Shown here: piece after piece, positions 8,743 to 17,381 of the stretch
How positions within the stretch are numbered: position 1 is the stretch's first letter
How the letters are laid out: each line of letters starts with the position of its first letter
From: Bacillota bacterium
GTDB lineage: Bacteria > Bacillota > UBA4882 > UBA8346
Length of the DNA stretch: 64,000 bases
Direction of reading: 5' to 3'
NCBI GenBank assembly: GCA_023401925.1
Contig: JAEXDA010000077.1
Span: 62,001-126,000, forward strand
The notes under the pieces: model-generated
Told to the model about the DNA's origin: nothing
Database searches by the model: none
Seen by the model: the letters and a program-made list of their open reading frames with translations, nothing else
Position numbers and translations under genes: made by a program

Positions 8743-9447
8743 ATGAAAAATGAAGTTAATCCTGGATTTAATCGCGAATTATCGGCAATGATCGATCATA
8801 CGCTGCTCAAACCGGAAGCAACCGCCGAACAGATTACCAAATTGTGCCAGGAAGCTTTGCAATATGAGTTTAAATCAGTTTGCGTCAATCCTTTTTGGGT
8901 TCCTTTAAGTTCCATGTTGCTGAAAGGATCACCGGTCAATATTTGTACGGTGATTGGGTTCCCCCTGGGGGCGATCACTTCGGAAGCCAAAGCCGACGAA
9001 GCTCGGGAAGCAGTCCGTAACGGGGCGACGGAGGTTGATATGGTTATCAATATCGGCGCCTTAAAATCCGGCCAATACGATGTAGTTCAGCATGATATTC
9101 AATGTGTGGTTCATGCTGTGAAACGAAGTACAGTGGTTAAAGTTATTTTGGAAACTTGCCTATTGACGGATAGCGAGAAGCTAAAAGCTTGTGAACTCAG
9201 TAAAGATGCCGGCGCAGACTTTGTGAAAACCTCGACCGGATTTGGGTCCGGCGGGGCAACTGTTGAGGATATCCGTTTGATGAGGCAAACTGTTGGTCAA
9301 AAAATGGGGGTGAAGGCTTCCGGTGGGATTCGTGATTATGAAACGGCCATGGCTATGATTCAAGCCGGGGCTAATCGCATCGGAGCCAGTTCCGGGATTG
9401 CCATTGTGACTCACGACGCTCAAAACCAGGTAAAAGGGGACTACTAA
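8743..9447 (+). CDS. deoC: Deoxyribose-phosphate aldolase
   Basis: This 234-residue class I aldolase cleaves 2-deoxyribose 5-phosphate to glyceraldehyde 3-phosphate and acetaldehyde, the last step of deoxynucleoside catabolism. Diagnostic motifs are MIDHTLLKPEAT at the N-terminus, EVDMVINIGALKSG, KVILET, and the Schiff-base lysine in FVKTSTGF followed by GVKASGGIRD. Length is typical. ATG 8743 follows GGAGG (8731-8735) by seven bases. The in-frame GTG just before it is less well placed. It is divergent from the nucleotidase and 195 bases upstream of the nucleoside-binding protein gene, which fits a salvage block. No terminator was seen after it. Confidence 0.97.
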   Translation: MKNEVNPGFNRELSAMIDHTLLKPEATAEQITKLCQEALQYEFKSVCVNPFWVPLSSMLLKGSPVNICTVIGFPLGAITSEAKADEAREAVRNGATEVDMVINIGALKSGQYDVVQHDIQCVVHAVKRSTVVKVILETCLLTDSEKLKACELSKDAGADFVKTSTGFGSGGATVEDIRLMRQTVGQKMGVKASGGIRDYETAMAMIQAGANRIGASSGIAIVTHDAQNQVKGDY

Positions 9448-9539
9448 TCCTGAAAAAAGGCACGAAAAGTCTGTTGGAACGACCGGGGTGCATATTTATA
9501 CATTATGTAAGATTTATGTCCGAAAATACGGGGTAATGA

Positions 9540-9553
9540 GTAATATTTATTAC
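9540..9553. promoter_or_regulatory. Palindrome upstream of the nucleoside-binding protein gene
   Basis: GTAATATTTATTAC is a 6-2-6 inverted repeat 88 bases before the start codon at 9642. It could be an operator or part of the promoter. AT-richness makes chance occurrence possible. Confidence 0.3.
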
Positions 9554-9641
9554 ACAAAATTAATATTTTCCCATAGAGGAAACCTTCAACTTAACGCGAA
9601 ATTTTAAACTACTATATTTGTAAAGGAGTGTTTACGTTTCA

Positions 9642-10700
9642 ATGAAAAAACTTTATTTTCTGTTTACCGCGGTTTTGTTGCTTGCACTTTCTATATCCTT
9701 GGTTAGCGCCAGTAGCTTGAAAGTGGGTATGGTTACCGATGCCGGGACAATTGATGATAAGTCATTCAATCAGGGAACCTGGGAAGGGGTTGCCAAGGCA
9801 GGAAAGGTATTAAAATTAGATACCAAGTATCTAAAACCGAGCGGCACGACTGAAGCCGATTATTTAAAAGAAATCGGCAACTTGGTTGACGCCGGCTACA
9901 ATATGGTTGTTTGCCCCGGATTTAAGTTTGAAACCGCGATTTTCCAGGCTCAAGATAAATACAAAGATGCTAAGTTTGTTCTTATCGATGGCGCTCCTCA
10001 CAAAGGCGACGGCAAGGCGGTCGTGAAACCCAATACGGTTTCCATTTTCTTTGCCGAGCATGAATCTGGTTTTGTAAGCGGTGTAGCCACGGCATTGCAA
10101 TTAAAAGCCGGCGATGTTGGATTCATCGGCGGTATGGAAATTCCTCCGGTCCAAAAATATAACTGGGGTTTCCAACAAGGCGTTGCGTATGCCAATGCTA
10201 AATTGGGCACCAAGATTACCATTAAACCGGAAAATGTTATTTATCAGGGAACATTTAATGATGTTGCCGCTGGTCAACAATTGGCAGCCCAGATGTTTGA
10301 TCGGGGCGTAAAAGCGATTTTCTGTGCAGCCGGTGGCGTAGGCATCGGCGGTATCAATGAAGCCAAATCAAGAGTTAAAGCGGGAAAAGAAGTCTGGGTT
10401 GTCGGTGTTGATGTCGATCAATATACAGATGGTATTTATGAGGGAACAAAGTCAATTATCCTTACCTCAGCCATGAAAAAAATCGATGGGGCCGCTTTTG
10501 ATATGGTTAAAGCCGCCAAGAGCAACAAATTTCCCGGCGGACAAACCCTTATTTTCAACGCCCAAAATGATGGCGTCGGGATTCCTAACAAAAACCCCAA
10601 CCTTTCCGCTGATGTCCAGAATAAAGTGGCGGCTGTGTTTAAACAATTAAAAGCCGGTTCAATCAAAGTTTCCGATCAAAAGGGAAATTTGATTAAATAA
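9642..10700 (+). CDS. BMP-family nucleoside ABC transporter, substrate-binding protein
   Basis: This 352-residue protein belongs to the BMP/PnrA family that delivers purine or other nucleosides to an ABC importer. The signal peptide (residues about 1-23, ending LVSA-SS) is followed by KVGMVTDAGTIDDKSFNQGTWEG, the family hallmark. Later GFVSGVATALQ and VGFIGGMEIPPVQKYNWGF match the ligand-binding core. No cysteine lies at the cleavage site, so it is not an evident lipoprotein. A freely soluble periplasmic form implies an outer membrane. AAGGAG precedes ATG 9642. A terminator lies between it and the ATPase gene, as is common when the binding protein is made in excess. Neighbouring deoC and nucleotidase support nucleosides as substrate. 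Confidence 0.93.
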   Translation: MKKLYFLFTAVLLLALSISLVSASSLKVGMVTDAGTIDDKSFNQGTWEGVAKAGKVLKLDTKYLKPSGTTEADYLKEIGNLVDAGYNMVVCPGFKFETAIFQAQDKYKDAKFVLIDGAPHKGDGKAVVKPNTVSIFFAEHESGFVSGVATALQLKAGDVGFIGGMEIPPVQKYNWGFQQGVAYANAKLGTKITIKPENVIYQGTFNDVAAGQQLAAQMFDRGVKAIFCAAGGVGIGGINEAKSRVKAGKEVWVVGVDVDQYTDGIYEGTKSIILTSAMKKIDGAAFDMVKAAKSNKFPGGQTLIFNAQNDGVGIPNKNPNLSADVQNKVAAVFKQLKAGSIKVSDQKGNLIK

Positions 10701-10714
10701 TGACATTTTTTATG

Positions 10715-10752
10715 AAAGAAGAGGAGGTTTATGCCGCCTCTTCTTTTTTTTT
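10715..10752 (+). terminator. Terminator between binding protein and ABC components
   Basis: AAAGAAGAGG with following AGG pairs with CCGCCTCTTCTTT (10734-10746) with one mismatch, then a long T run. It would end the binding-protein transcript or partly attenuate read-through into the transporter genes. Confidence 0.8.
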
Positions 10753-10815
10753 AAAATAGGTCTTGCAACATTTTTGATAGCTTTCCAATATTAATTATTC
10801 TATAATCCCCAAAAG

Positions 10816-10831
10816 ATGTATTATAATACAT
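10816..10831. promoter_or_regulatory. Perfect 16-base palindrome in the promoter region of the nucleoside ABC genes
   Basis: ATGTATTATAATACAT reads identically on both strands and contains TATAAT (10822-10827), a good -10 sequence. It lies 50 bases before the ATPase start. A repressor bound here would cover the -10 element. No clear -35 was found at the right distance, so its exact role is inferred. Confidence 0.45.
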
Positions 10832-10881
10832 ATTAGTATATCAAATGTTACAAATTTCCACCAAAAAAAGGGGATGGATTA

Positions 10882-12405
10882 ATGGATTATGTAGTGGAAA
10901 TGTTGAATATTCGCAAGGAGTTTCCCGGCATTATCGCTAATGATGATATTACCATTCAATTGAAACAGGGCGAGATTTTGGCTCTCCTTGGCGAGAATGG
11001 CGCTGGGAAGTCAACTTTGATGAGCATCCTTTTTGGTCTTTATCAACCGGAACGGGGGACCATTAAGATACGAGGCAGGGAAGTCAGGATTACGGATCCG
11101 AATGTGGCCAATGGACTTGGAATTGGAATGGTTCATCAACATTTCAAACTGGTTCATAACTTTACCATCACTGAAAACATCATCCTTGGACTCGAACCCA
11201 AAAAAGGTGTGGTCGTTGATATTCGTTCAGCGGCCAAACGGATTGCGGAGCTTTCCGAAAAATACGGGCTGAATGTTGACCCTTATGCCAAAATCGAAGA
11301 CGTTAGCGTCGGTATGCAACAGCGGGTCGAGATTTTAAAAATGCTTTATCGAAATGCGGAAGTGTTGATTTTTGACGAACCAACCTCGGTACTGACTCCC
11401 CAGGAAATTCAGGAATTGATGAAAATCATGCGGAATCTGATAGACGAGGGGAAATCAATTATTCTGATTACCCATAAATTAAAAGAAATTAAAGCGCTTG
11501 CCGATCGTTGCACGGTCATTCGGCGTGGGAAATTGATTGGAACTGTCGAAGTGGCCTCCACCTCGGAAGCCAAAATGGCAGAAATGATGGTAGGCCGAGA
11601 AGTATCTTTTTCCGTTATCAAAGGGCCTTCCAATCCGGGTGAAGTGATTTTGCGGATGGAAAACGTAACGGTTGTCAATAACCGGAGAATTAAAGGATTA
11701 AAGAATTTCTCGCTGGAAGTCCGTTCCGGAGAGATAGTAGGAATCGCGGGTGTAGAAGGAAATGGACAGGCTGAATTGATTGAGGCTCTGACCGGTTTGC
11801 GAAAAGTTGATTCCGGCCGAGTGTATTTACGGGACAGGGATATTACGGAAATTTCGGTAAGAAGTCGGATTGAGGCGGGCATAGCTTCGATTCCCGAGGA
11901 TCGGCATAAACACGGGCTGGTATTGGATTTTACAGTCGAAGATAACCTGGTTCTAAAATCTTTCCACCAAGCTCCGTTTTCTAAAAACGGTTTGCTTCAC
12001 CGGGATATCATTCATCAACACGCCCAACAGGTTATGGAAGATTTTGATGTGCGCGCCGGGGAGGGTCCGGCAGCGATGGCCCGTTCGCTGTCGGGTGGAA
12101 ATCAGCAAAAAGCTATTGTAGGGCGGGAGATTGATTTAAATCCCGAAATATTAATTGCGGTTCAGCCAACCAGGGGCCTGGATGTCGGGGCTATCGAGTA
12201 TATTCATAAACGGATTGTCGAACAACGGGATCGCGGCAAGGCGGTTTTATTGATTTCATTGGAACTGGATGAAATACTTGATTTGTCAGATAGAATTGCT
12301 GTCATTAATAATGGTGAACTCATCGATATTGTTGAGGCCGCGGCGACCGATGAAAATGAAGTCGGTTTGATGATGGCTGGAGTTAAGCGGGGTGAACGCC
12401 AATGA
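10882..12405 (+). CDS. Nucleoside ABC transporter ATP-binding protein (two ABC domains)
   Basis: This 507-residue protein has two fused nucleotide-binding domains, as in sugar/nucleoside importers of the B. subtilis YufO/NupO type. Domain 1 has Walker A GENGAGKST, signature VSVGMQQR and Walker B VLIFDEPT. Domain 2 has a degenerate Walker A GVEGNGQAE, signature LSGGNQQK and Walker B ILIAVQPT, in which the usual DQPT aspartate or glutamate is altered. That asymmetry is normal for this family. AAGGGG precedes ATG 10882. The stop overlaps the next start by four bases (ATGA), so translation with the permease is coupled. Confidence 0.95.
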   Translation: MDYVVEMLNIRKEFPGIIANDDITIQLKQGEILALLGENGAGKSTLMSILFGLYQPERGTIKIRGREVRITDPNVANGLGIGMVHQHFKLVHNFTITENIILGLEPKKGVVVDIRSAAKRIAELSEKYGLNVDPYAKIEDVSVGMQQRVEILKMLYRNAEVLIFDEPTSVLTPQEIQELMKIMRNLIDEGKSIILITHKLKEIKALADRCTVIRRGKLIGTVEVASTSEAKMAEMMVGREVSFSVIKGPSNPGEVILRMENVTVVNNRRIKGLKNFSLEVRSGEIVGIAGVEGNGQAELIEALTGLRKVDSGRVYLRDRDITEISVRSRIEAGIASIPEDRHKHGLVLDFTVEDNLVLKSFHQAPFSKNGLLHRDIIHQHAQQVMEDFDVRAGEGPAAMARSLSGGNQQKAIVGREIDLNPEILIAVQPTRGLDVGAIEYIHKRIVEQRDRGKAVLLISLELDEILDLSDRIAVINNGELIDIVEAAATDENEVGLMMAGVKRGERQ

Positions 12406-13526
12406 GGGTTATACCAATGAAAGTGAAATTGAACAAAGATTATATGCTGGCATTGGTTGCGGTAGTGCTGGGACTGATAGCCGGCGCCATTTTAATAGCG
12501 GTTACCGGAAATAACCCAATCGAAGGATATTTCTATCTCTTCCGGGGTGGACTGATGAATATTCAACGGATTGGAGATACTTTAGCCACCGCCACACCTT
12601 TAATCTTGACCGGATTGTCCGTGGCATTTGCTTTTAAAACAGGATTGTTCAATATTGGTGCTGCCGGTCAAATGTTAATCGGCGGTTTATGCGCCACTGC
12701 GGTTGGACTTAGTTTTGCTTGGCCCCAACCGATCCTGCTAACGGTAGCGGTTCTTGCGGCCATTGCAGGGGGTGCCCTTTGGGGCGCGGTTCCAGGCTAT
12801 TTAAAGGCCCGGTTTAATGTTCATGAAGTCGTATCGTCCATTATGATGAATTGGATCGCTTATTGGGCGGTTTATTATATCGTTCCGGCTTATTTTAAAG
12901 GGCAGTTTTTAGAGACGGAATCTCGTAAAATACCCGATGCCGCTTCTTTAAAAGTTGGCTGGCTAACCAATTTGTTTAATGGCTCCTACATTAATCTGGG
13001 TTTTTTCCTGGCGTTAATTGCAGTGATTGTAATAGCATTTATCCTGAATAAGACCACTTTTGGTTATGAATTAAAAGCGGTTGGGTATAACCGGTTTGCA
13101 GCCCAGTCGGCGGGGATTATTGCCAATCGAAGTATCGTGCTTTCGATGGTATTGGCAGGCGCTTTGGCGGGCTTGGGCGGAGCCGCCTTTTATATAGGGT
13201 ATGCTTCCAATATGCAAATCGGTGTTTCGCCGTCCCAAGGTTTTGATGGGATCGCCGTATCTTTGCTGGGATTGAATTCACCCTGGGGGGTGTTTGCGGC
13301 AGCGGTATTTTTCGGTATTCTTCAGTCCGGTAAAGGTTTTATGAATGCCATGACCAACATTCCTCCGGAGATCGCCGACACCATCATTGCTACCATTATT
13401 TATTTCGCGGCCACCAATATTTTAATTGAAAGAGCTTGGGAACGTATAAGGAAACGAAAAGATAAGGCTGGGGTTTTCAAAGAGAATGAGGATCTTAAAG
13501 CTGATAAAGTAGGAGGTGTACAGTAA
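12402..13526 (+). CDS. Nucleoside ABC transporter permease 1
   Basis: This 374-residue membrane protein is in the BPD_transp_2 family used by BMP-type nucleoside importers. It begins with a hydrophobic helix (MLALVAVVLGLIAGAILIAV) and has about eight to ten further segments. Recognisable family stretches are TATPLILTGLSVAFAFKTGLFNIGAAGQM and VVSSIMMNWIAYW. The cytoplasmic coupling region follows the conserved RFAAQSAGI. ATG 12402 overlaps the ATPase stop, with GGGGTGA upstream. ATG 12417 is a possible alternative start. It forms the channel with the next gene product. Confidence 0.93.
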   Translation: MRVIPMKVKLNKDYMLALVAVVLGLIAGAILIAVTGNNPIEGYFYLFRGGLMNIQRIGDTLATATPLILTGLSVAFAFKTGLFNIGAAGQMLIGGLCATAVGLSFAWPQPILLTVAVLAAIAGGALWGAVPGYLKARFNVHEVVSSIMMNWIAYWAVYYIVPAYFKGQFLETESRKIPDAASLKVGWLTNLFNGSYINLGFFLALIAVIVIAFILNKTTFGYELKAVGYNRFAAQSAGIIANRSIVLSMVLAGALAGLGGAAFYIGYASNMQIGVSPSQGFDGIAVSLLGLNSPWGVFAAAVFFGILQSGKGFMNAMTNIPPEIADTIIATIIYFAATNILIERAWERIRKRKDKAGVFKENEDLKADKVGGVQ

Positions 13527-13528
13527 CA

Positions 13529-14476
13529 ATGTGGGATATTATTGTACAGATATTTCCCTATGCGATTGCTTATACGATTCCGCTCCTGCTTACCGCTTTG
13601 GGAGGCCTTTATAGTGAAAGAAGCGGAGTTGTCAATATCGGTTTGGAAGGTTTGATGGTGGTAGGGTTTTTTGGGGGTGCTTTGGTAACTTCCAAACTGG
13701 AAGCTTTCTTACCGGGAACTGCCATTTGGATCGGTTTACTAGCTGCTATTGTTGCCGGAGGGCTTTTCGCTTTACTCCATGCCTTTGCCAGCATTAATCT
13801 CAACGCCAATCAGGTTATCAGCGGTACGGCCATTAATATGATTGCCGGCGCCTTGACGATTTTTTTGGCGCGGCATATTACCGGCAGCGGTAATATTCGC
13901 ATCATTCATGGATTAATTCGTAATGATATTCCATGGTTATCGCATATACCAATCATTGGGAAATTATTTTTTACCCAGACTTATGCCACCACCTGGGTGG
14001 CAATCATTATTCTTTTATTTTCCTGGTTTTTATTATATAAGACTGCCTTCGGTCTTCGCTTGCGGGCTTGCGGAGAACATCCTCAAGCGGCGGATTCTGC
14101 CGGAGTGAATGTTTATAGGATGCGGTATATTGCGGTTATTACTTCCGGAGCTTTGGCCGGCTTGGCCGGGGCGGTAATTCTGGTCACCTATTCCGGTGAA
14201 TTCAATGGTTCCGTGAGCGGCTTGGGATTTCTGGCTTTGGCAGCCTTAATTTTTGGACAATGGAAACCGCTAGGAATTTTAGGAGCCACTTTTTTCTTCG
14301 GCTTTGCCAGCACAATCGCTAATGTTTCTCAGGCTGTTCCTTCTTTGGTACGGATTCCGGGAATTTTTCTCAAATGCTTTCCGTACTTGGTAACTTTAAT
14401 GGTTTTGGTATTGTTTTCGAAAAATTCCCAGGCGCCGAAAGCGGATGGGGAACCTTACGATAAAGGAAAACGGTAG
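13529..14476 (+). CDS. Nucleoside ABC transporter permease 2
   Basis: This 315-residue membrane protein is a second BPD_transp_2 permease. Family stretches are TIPLLLTALGGLYSERSGVVNIGLEGLM near the N-terminus, ANQVISGTAINMIAGALTIFLAR, and the coupling region LRACGEHPQAADSAGVNVYRMRY. Two permeases of different length are usual for this importer type (NupP/NupQ-like). ATG 13529 lies two bases after the previous stop, with AGGAGGTG upstream inside the preceding gene. A terminator 20 bases after the stop ends the operon. Confidence 0.94.
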   Translation: MWDIIVQIFPYAIAYTIPLLLTALGGLYSERSGVVNIGLEGLMVVGFFGGALVTSKLEAFLPGTAIWIGLLAAIVAGGLFALLHAFASINLNANQVISGTAINMIAGALTIFLARHITGSGNIRIIHGLIRNDIPWLSHIPIIGKLFFTQTYATTWVAIIILLFSWFLLYKTAFGLRLRACGEHPQAADSAGVNVYRMRYIAVITSGALAGLAGAVILVTYSGEFNGSVSGLGFLALAALIFGQWKPLGILGATFFFGFASTIANVSQAVPSLVRIPGIFLKCFPYLVTLMVLVLFSKNSQAPKADGEPYDKGKR

Positions 14477-14496
14477 TACTCAATTCATATTCTTGG

Positions 14497-14521
14497 AAAA
14501 CCCGCGAAAGCGGGTTTTTTT
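14497..14521 (+). terminator. Terminator of the nucleoside ABC operon
   Basis: AAAACCCGC (14497-14505) and GCGGGTTTT pair across a GAAA tetraloop, followed by a T run. Confidence 0.9.
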
Positions 14522-14628
14522 CGCTCTTACGAATAAGTTCCTTAACCATTATTGAAACAGCGTTTTGGTTTTATCTTACTCTGGAAAAATTTACTCGAAG
14601 ATATTGGGTAGGATGGGGATAGATTTCA

Positions 14629-14657
14629 TTGATATATTATAAACAATTTGATATAAT
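14629..14657 (+). promoter_or_regulatory. Sigma-70-type promoter of the DUF2087 gene
   Basis: TTGATA (14629-14634), a 17-base spacer and a perfect TATAAT (14652-14657). The start codon is 35 bases further on. Confidence 0.75.
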
Positions 14658-14676
14658 GTCTATAAAATTTATAGAC
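14658..14676. promoter_or_regulatory. Palindromic operator at the DUF2087 transcription start
   Basis: GTCTATAAA-A-TTTATAGAC is a perfect 9-1-9 inverted repeat that begins directly after the -10 TATAAT and covers the expected transcription start. A dimer bound here would block initiation. The HTH protein encoded next is the obvious candidate ligand, so autoregulation is inferred. Confidence 0.65.
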
Positions 14677-14692
14677 AGAAAAGAGAAACGTC

Positions 14693-15454
14693 ATGAATGA
14701 TTTTGCGGATATGTTTTGGAACGCCAATTTGGCGGACTTGAAACGGGGATATGTTTATGAACCGCCAAGCGGTGATTTCGTCTGTTTGGTTTGTGGTGAA
14801 CGTTATACAAAGGGGCGGATTTATTCGATTTATGGTAATCTTTATGAAGCGAAAAAGGCGACTGAAGTTCATATCCAACAGGAACATCATTCGATGTTTG
14901 CTTTTTTGGTGACAATGGACAAAAAATATACGGGCTTGACGGAACACCAAAAGGAAATTCTGGAGGCTTTTTATCAAGGTTTCAATGATAAAGAAATTGC
15001 CGCCAGAATGGATAATGGGAACACTTCAACTGTCCGAAACCAGCGATTTGCCTTTCGGGAAAGAGCCAAACAAGCCAAGATTTTTTTAGCCATTATGGAG
15101 CTGCTCGCCGAAGGTTCGGCTCATGATGATAAATTTGTGGAGATACCCCGACAAGCGGCGATGGTTGATGAAAGATTCGCCATCACTGAAAAGGAAAGCG
15201 CCGAAGTCGTTCAGGCCCTTTTTCCTCAAGGGATGGCTGGTCCCTTGCTTCGTTTTCCCAAAAAGGAGAAGCAGAAGATTATTATCTTGCAGCAACTGAT
15301 TCAAAGATTCGAGTTAACGCGGAAATATACGGAAAAAGAGGTTAATGAAATACTTCAGAGAGCTTTTCATGACTATGTAACATTACGGAGATATCTCATT
15401 GAATATGGCTTTTTGGATCGTTATCCGGATGGAAGTTGTTATTGGGTAAAGTAA
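14693..15454 (+). CDS. DUF2087 domain regulator with zinc-finger-like N-terminus and HTH
   Basis: This protein has 253 residues in three parts. Residues 31-66 hold C-x2-C and a downstream H-x4-H-H, a possible zinc site. Residues 82-120 (LTEHQKEILEAFYQGFNDKEIAARM) look like a LuxR-type helix-turn-helix. The C-terminal 80 residues (LLRFPKKEKQKIIILQQLIQRFELTRKYTEKEVNEIL ... FLDRYPDGSCYW) match DUF2087, found in uncharacterised transcription regulators. A strong promoter with a palindrome on its start site lies upstream, which fits self-regulation. The GIY-YIG gene follows 26 bases later, an association I recall from other Firmicutes. Function of the family is not established. Confidence 0.8.
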   Translation: MNDFADMFWNANLADLKRGYVYEPPSGDFVCLVCGERYTKGRIYSIYGNLYEAKKATEVHIQQEHHSMFAFLVTMDKKYTGLTEHQKEILEAFYQGFNDKEIAARMDNGNTSTVRNQRFAFRERAKQAKIFLAIMELLAEGSAHDDKFVEIPRQAAMVDERFAITEKESAEVVQALFPQGMAGPLLRFPKKEKQKIIILQQLIQRFELTRKYTEKEVNEILQRAFHDYVTLRRYLIEYGFLDRYPDGSCYWVK

Positions 15455-15480
15455 TACACAATCAATGAAAGGAGTTACGG

Positions 15481-15840
15481 ATGATGGATAGACGTACCGA
15501 ATTAAAACAGGAGTATAAAAACAGGCCGCGAAATATCGGAGTTTATAAAGTCGAAAATAAAAAAAACGGTAAAATTTTTATTGGTTCCAGCCTTAATGTG
15601 GATAAGGTCTTTAACCGGTTACAGTTTAGCTTAAGTAATGGGGATATTCACCTTAATAAAGATTTGCTGAAAGATTGGCAGGAATATGGGGCGAATAATT
15701 TCTCATTTGAAATATTGGATCAACTTAAGCCCAATGAAGATCCAGGATATGATTATCAAGAAGACTTGGAAACCTTAGAAGCGCTATGGATCGAAAAACT
15801 GCAGCTTTATGATGAAAAAGGTTATAACCAAAGGAAATAA
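15481..15840 (+). CDS. GIY-YIG domain protein
   Basis: The 119-residue product is little more than one GIY-YIG domain: N-I-G-V-Y-K-V, then F-I-G-S-S in place of YIG eleven residues later, then ANNFSFEIL and a C-terminal helix with Glu (ETLEALWIEKL). Such domains nick or cut DNA in repair and homing enzymes, but short stand-alone versions are largely uncharacterised. The Tyr-to-Phe change in YIG and absence of any DNA-binding extension leave activity open. GGAG (15471-15474) precedes ATG 15481. It is likely co-transcribed with the DUF2087 regulator. Confidence 0.8.
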   Translation: MMDRRTELKQEYKNRPRNIGVYKVENKKNGKIFIGSSLNVDKVFNRLQFSLSNGDIHLNKDLLKDWQEYGANNFSFEILDQLKPNEDPGYDYQEDLETLEALWIEKLQLYDEKGYNQRK

Positions 15841-15856
15841 TCCATGGTTTCAATCG

Positions 15857-17119
15857 TCATAAATATAAAGTCCTGTGATTTTTAGATAGCAAATGACGGC
15901 GTTTGGGGTGCAGCGGGCACCCGCGGAACAGAAAGTATGGTGATTTTTTGGTTTTAGATTTTTCCGATATTTTAGGAATTAACCACATAGGCTGAGACCA
16001 GGCAGTGGCGCCTTTCTGATCGCTCACTTCCACCCGAATAAAACCCTCATCACCAGTGCTGGGATAAATCGCTGAATCAGCCCGTACAGCCATGATGACT
16101 TGATTTTGAGCGTTGATAAACCGAATCCAAACGGCGCCGGGGGAATAGACTGCAATTTTAGTACCTTCCACCTTTATTTCCAGGTTGGAAGGACCATTGG
16201 TAGCATAAAAAGTCCCCTTTTTTAAACAATTGATGATTGTGGATAAATCTAAGCGCGGCGCCTTTATCATTATCCAGCCGTTCTTGGAGCTTCCCGAATG
16301 GGAATCGTCCACTGAAATTCCCCAAATTGGAGATTCGGGCCCGCTCTTGATAATTAATTTATGCCAGATTGTTAAATCCAAAGGGTCTTTGGAGTGGGGA
16401 TTGTCGATTTCGATAAATTGCAATTTTTTTAATCGGTTTAATTCCAGCGGATACCATCGTCCGGTGCCGGCGCCGCCTCGCCAGCCGAGGTGTGCCGGGA
16501 TAGCCAGGCTTTCATGACCCCATGCCTGATCCAAGAGTTCTTGAACCCCCTTGAATTGGGGATTCCTTTCTTGGGGATTGATTAACACCAGATGTTTCCC
16601 CAAGGGAATGGGCCAGAATAAAGCAGGAACTGTTTTCTCAATGCCCGGTAAAATCAAAAAATCTTTTGTGCTACATTGAGAAAAGTCAGAGAGAACATCA
16701 TGATCGGTAATTGCCAGAATATGATAACCATCTCTTTTATAAGATTCAATGACTTCATCGGGGGATGTTTTGCTGTCGTAGGAAAGATTTGTGTGACAAT
16801 GTAGTTGGGCCTTATAATAGGTTCCTTCGTCTTCCAAAGGATTAACAATATGGTAATTCTTTAGTTCGGGCAATGGTTTAATTTTAAGTTTGGAGGGAAT
16901 AAACGAACGTTCAGAACGGAAATTATAAATAATTTGTAATCCTAAAAAAGTTACAATCACAGTCAATAAGAATGCCCAAAACAAAATCAAAATTAAATGA
17001 AGGATTAAACCCCAAAGCGTATTGGGAAAAAAATGGACCAAATATTGGAGGAGGAGTAGAGTTCCACAGATTGCCAATAATTGCAGTAAAATAAGGCGGT
17101 TTTTTTTGAATATCTTCAT
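15857..17119 (-). CDS. Membrane-anchored PHP-domain phosphoesterase
   Basis: This 420-residue protein begins with two or three hydrophobic segments (about residues 8-30 and 36-66) and continues with a PHP metal-dependent phosphoesterase domain. Metal-binding motifs are LHCHTNLSYDS (HxH), AITDHDVLS (DH), GIEKT (Glu), IPAHLGW (His) and SVDDSHSG (D-x-H). After about residue 300 there is a beta-rich tail (WIRFINAQNQVIMAV) of the kind found with CehA-like PHP proteins. The domain probably faces one side of the cytoplasmic membrane. Orientation and substrate cannot be read. It is convergent with the GIY-YIG gene, with only 16 bases between stops. Confidence 0.82.
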   Translation of the reverse strand: MKIFKKNRLILLQLLAICGTLLLLQYLVHFFPNTLWGLILHLILILFWAFLLTVIVTFLGLQIIYNFRSERSFIPSKLKIKPLPELKNYHIVNPLEDEGTYYKAQLHCHTNLSYDSKTSPDEVIESYKRDGYHILAITDHDVLSDFSQCSTKDFLILPGIEKTVPALFWPIPLGKHLVLINPQERNPQFKGVQELLDQAWGHESLAIPAHLGWRGGAGTGRWYPLELNRLKKLQFIEIDNPHSKDPLDLTIWHKLIIKSGPESPIWGISVDDSHSGSSKNGWIMIKAPRLDLSTIINCLKKGTFYATNGPSNLEIKVEGTKIAVYSPGAVWIRFINAQNQVIMAVRADSAIYPSTGDEGFIRVEVSDQKGATAWSQPMWLIPKISEKSKTKKSPYFLFRGCPLHPKRRHLLSKNHRTLYL

Positions 17120-17381
17120 GGAATACCTCGTTGATAAGTACTTGTTTGCAAGGTGCTATAAGGGATGGCTGAATTTTATTGCTTGGATGCTAACTGTGAA
17201 TAGTCTTTACATTAAAGTTAGGTAACATTTAGCGCCCACTAGGAAGATAATTCTATTTTACGGTATTTTAATGAAAATTACCTGAAATCACTCAATAAAT
17301 AAAATCCCTTTTTCATTAACAAAAGAAAAAGGTTATGATAAAATGATTAATATTATTGTTTCGATAGATAAGGGGAATAAT

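Noticed and set aside
9448..9641. Riboswitch upstream of the nucleoside-binding protein
   Set aside because: No conserved aptamer core was recognised; only an AT-rich dyad is present.
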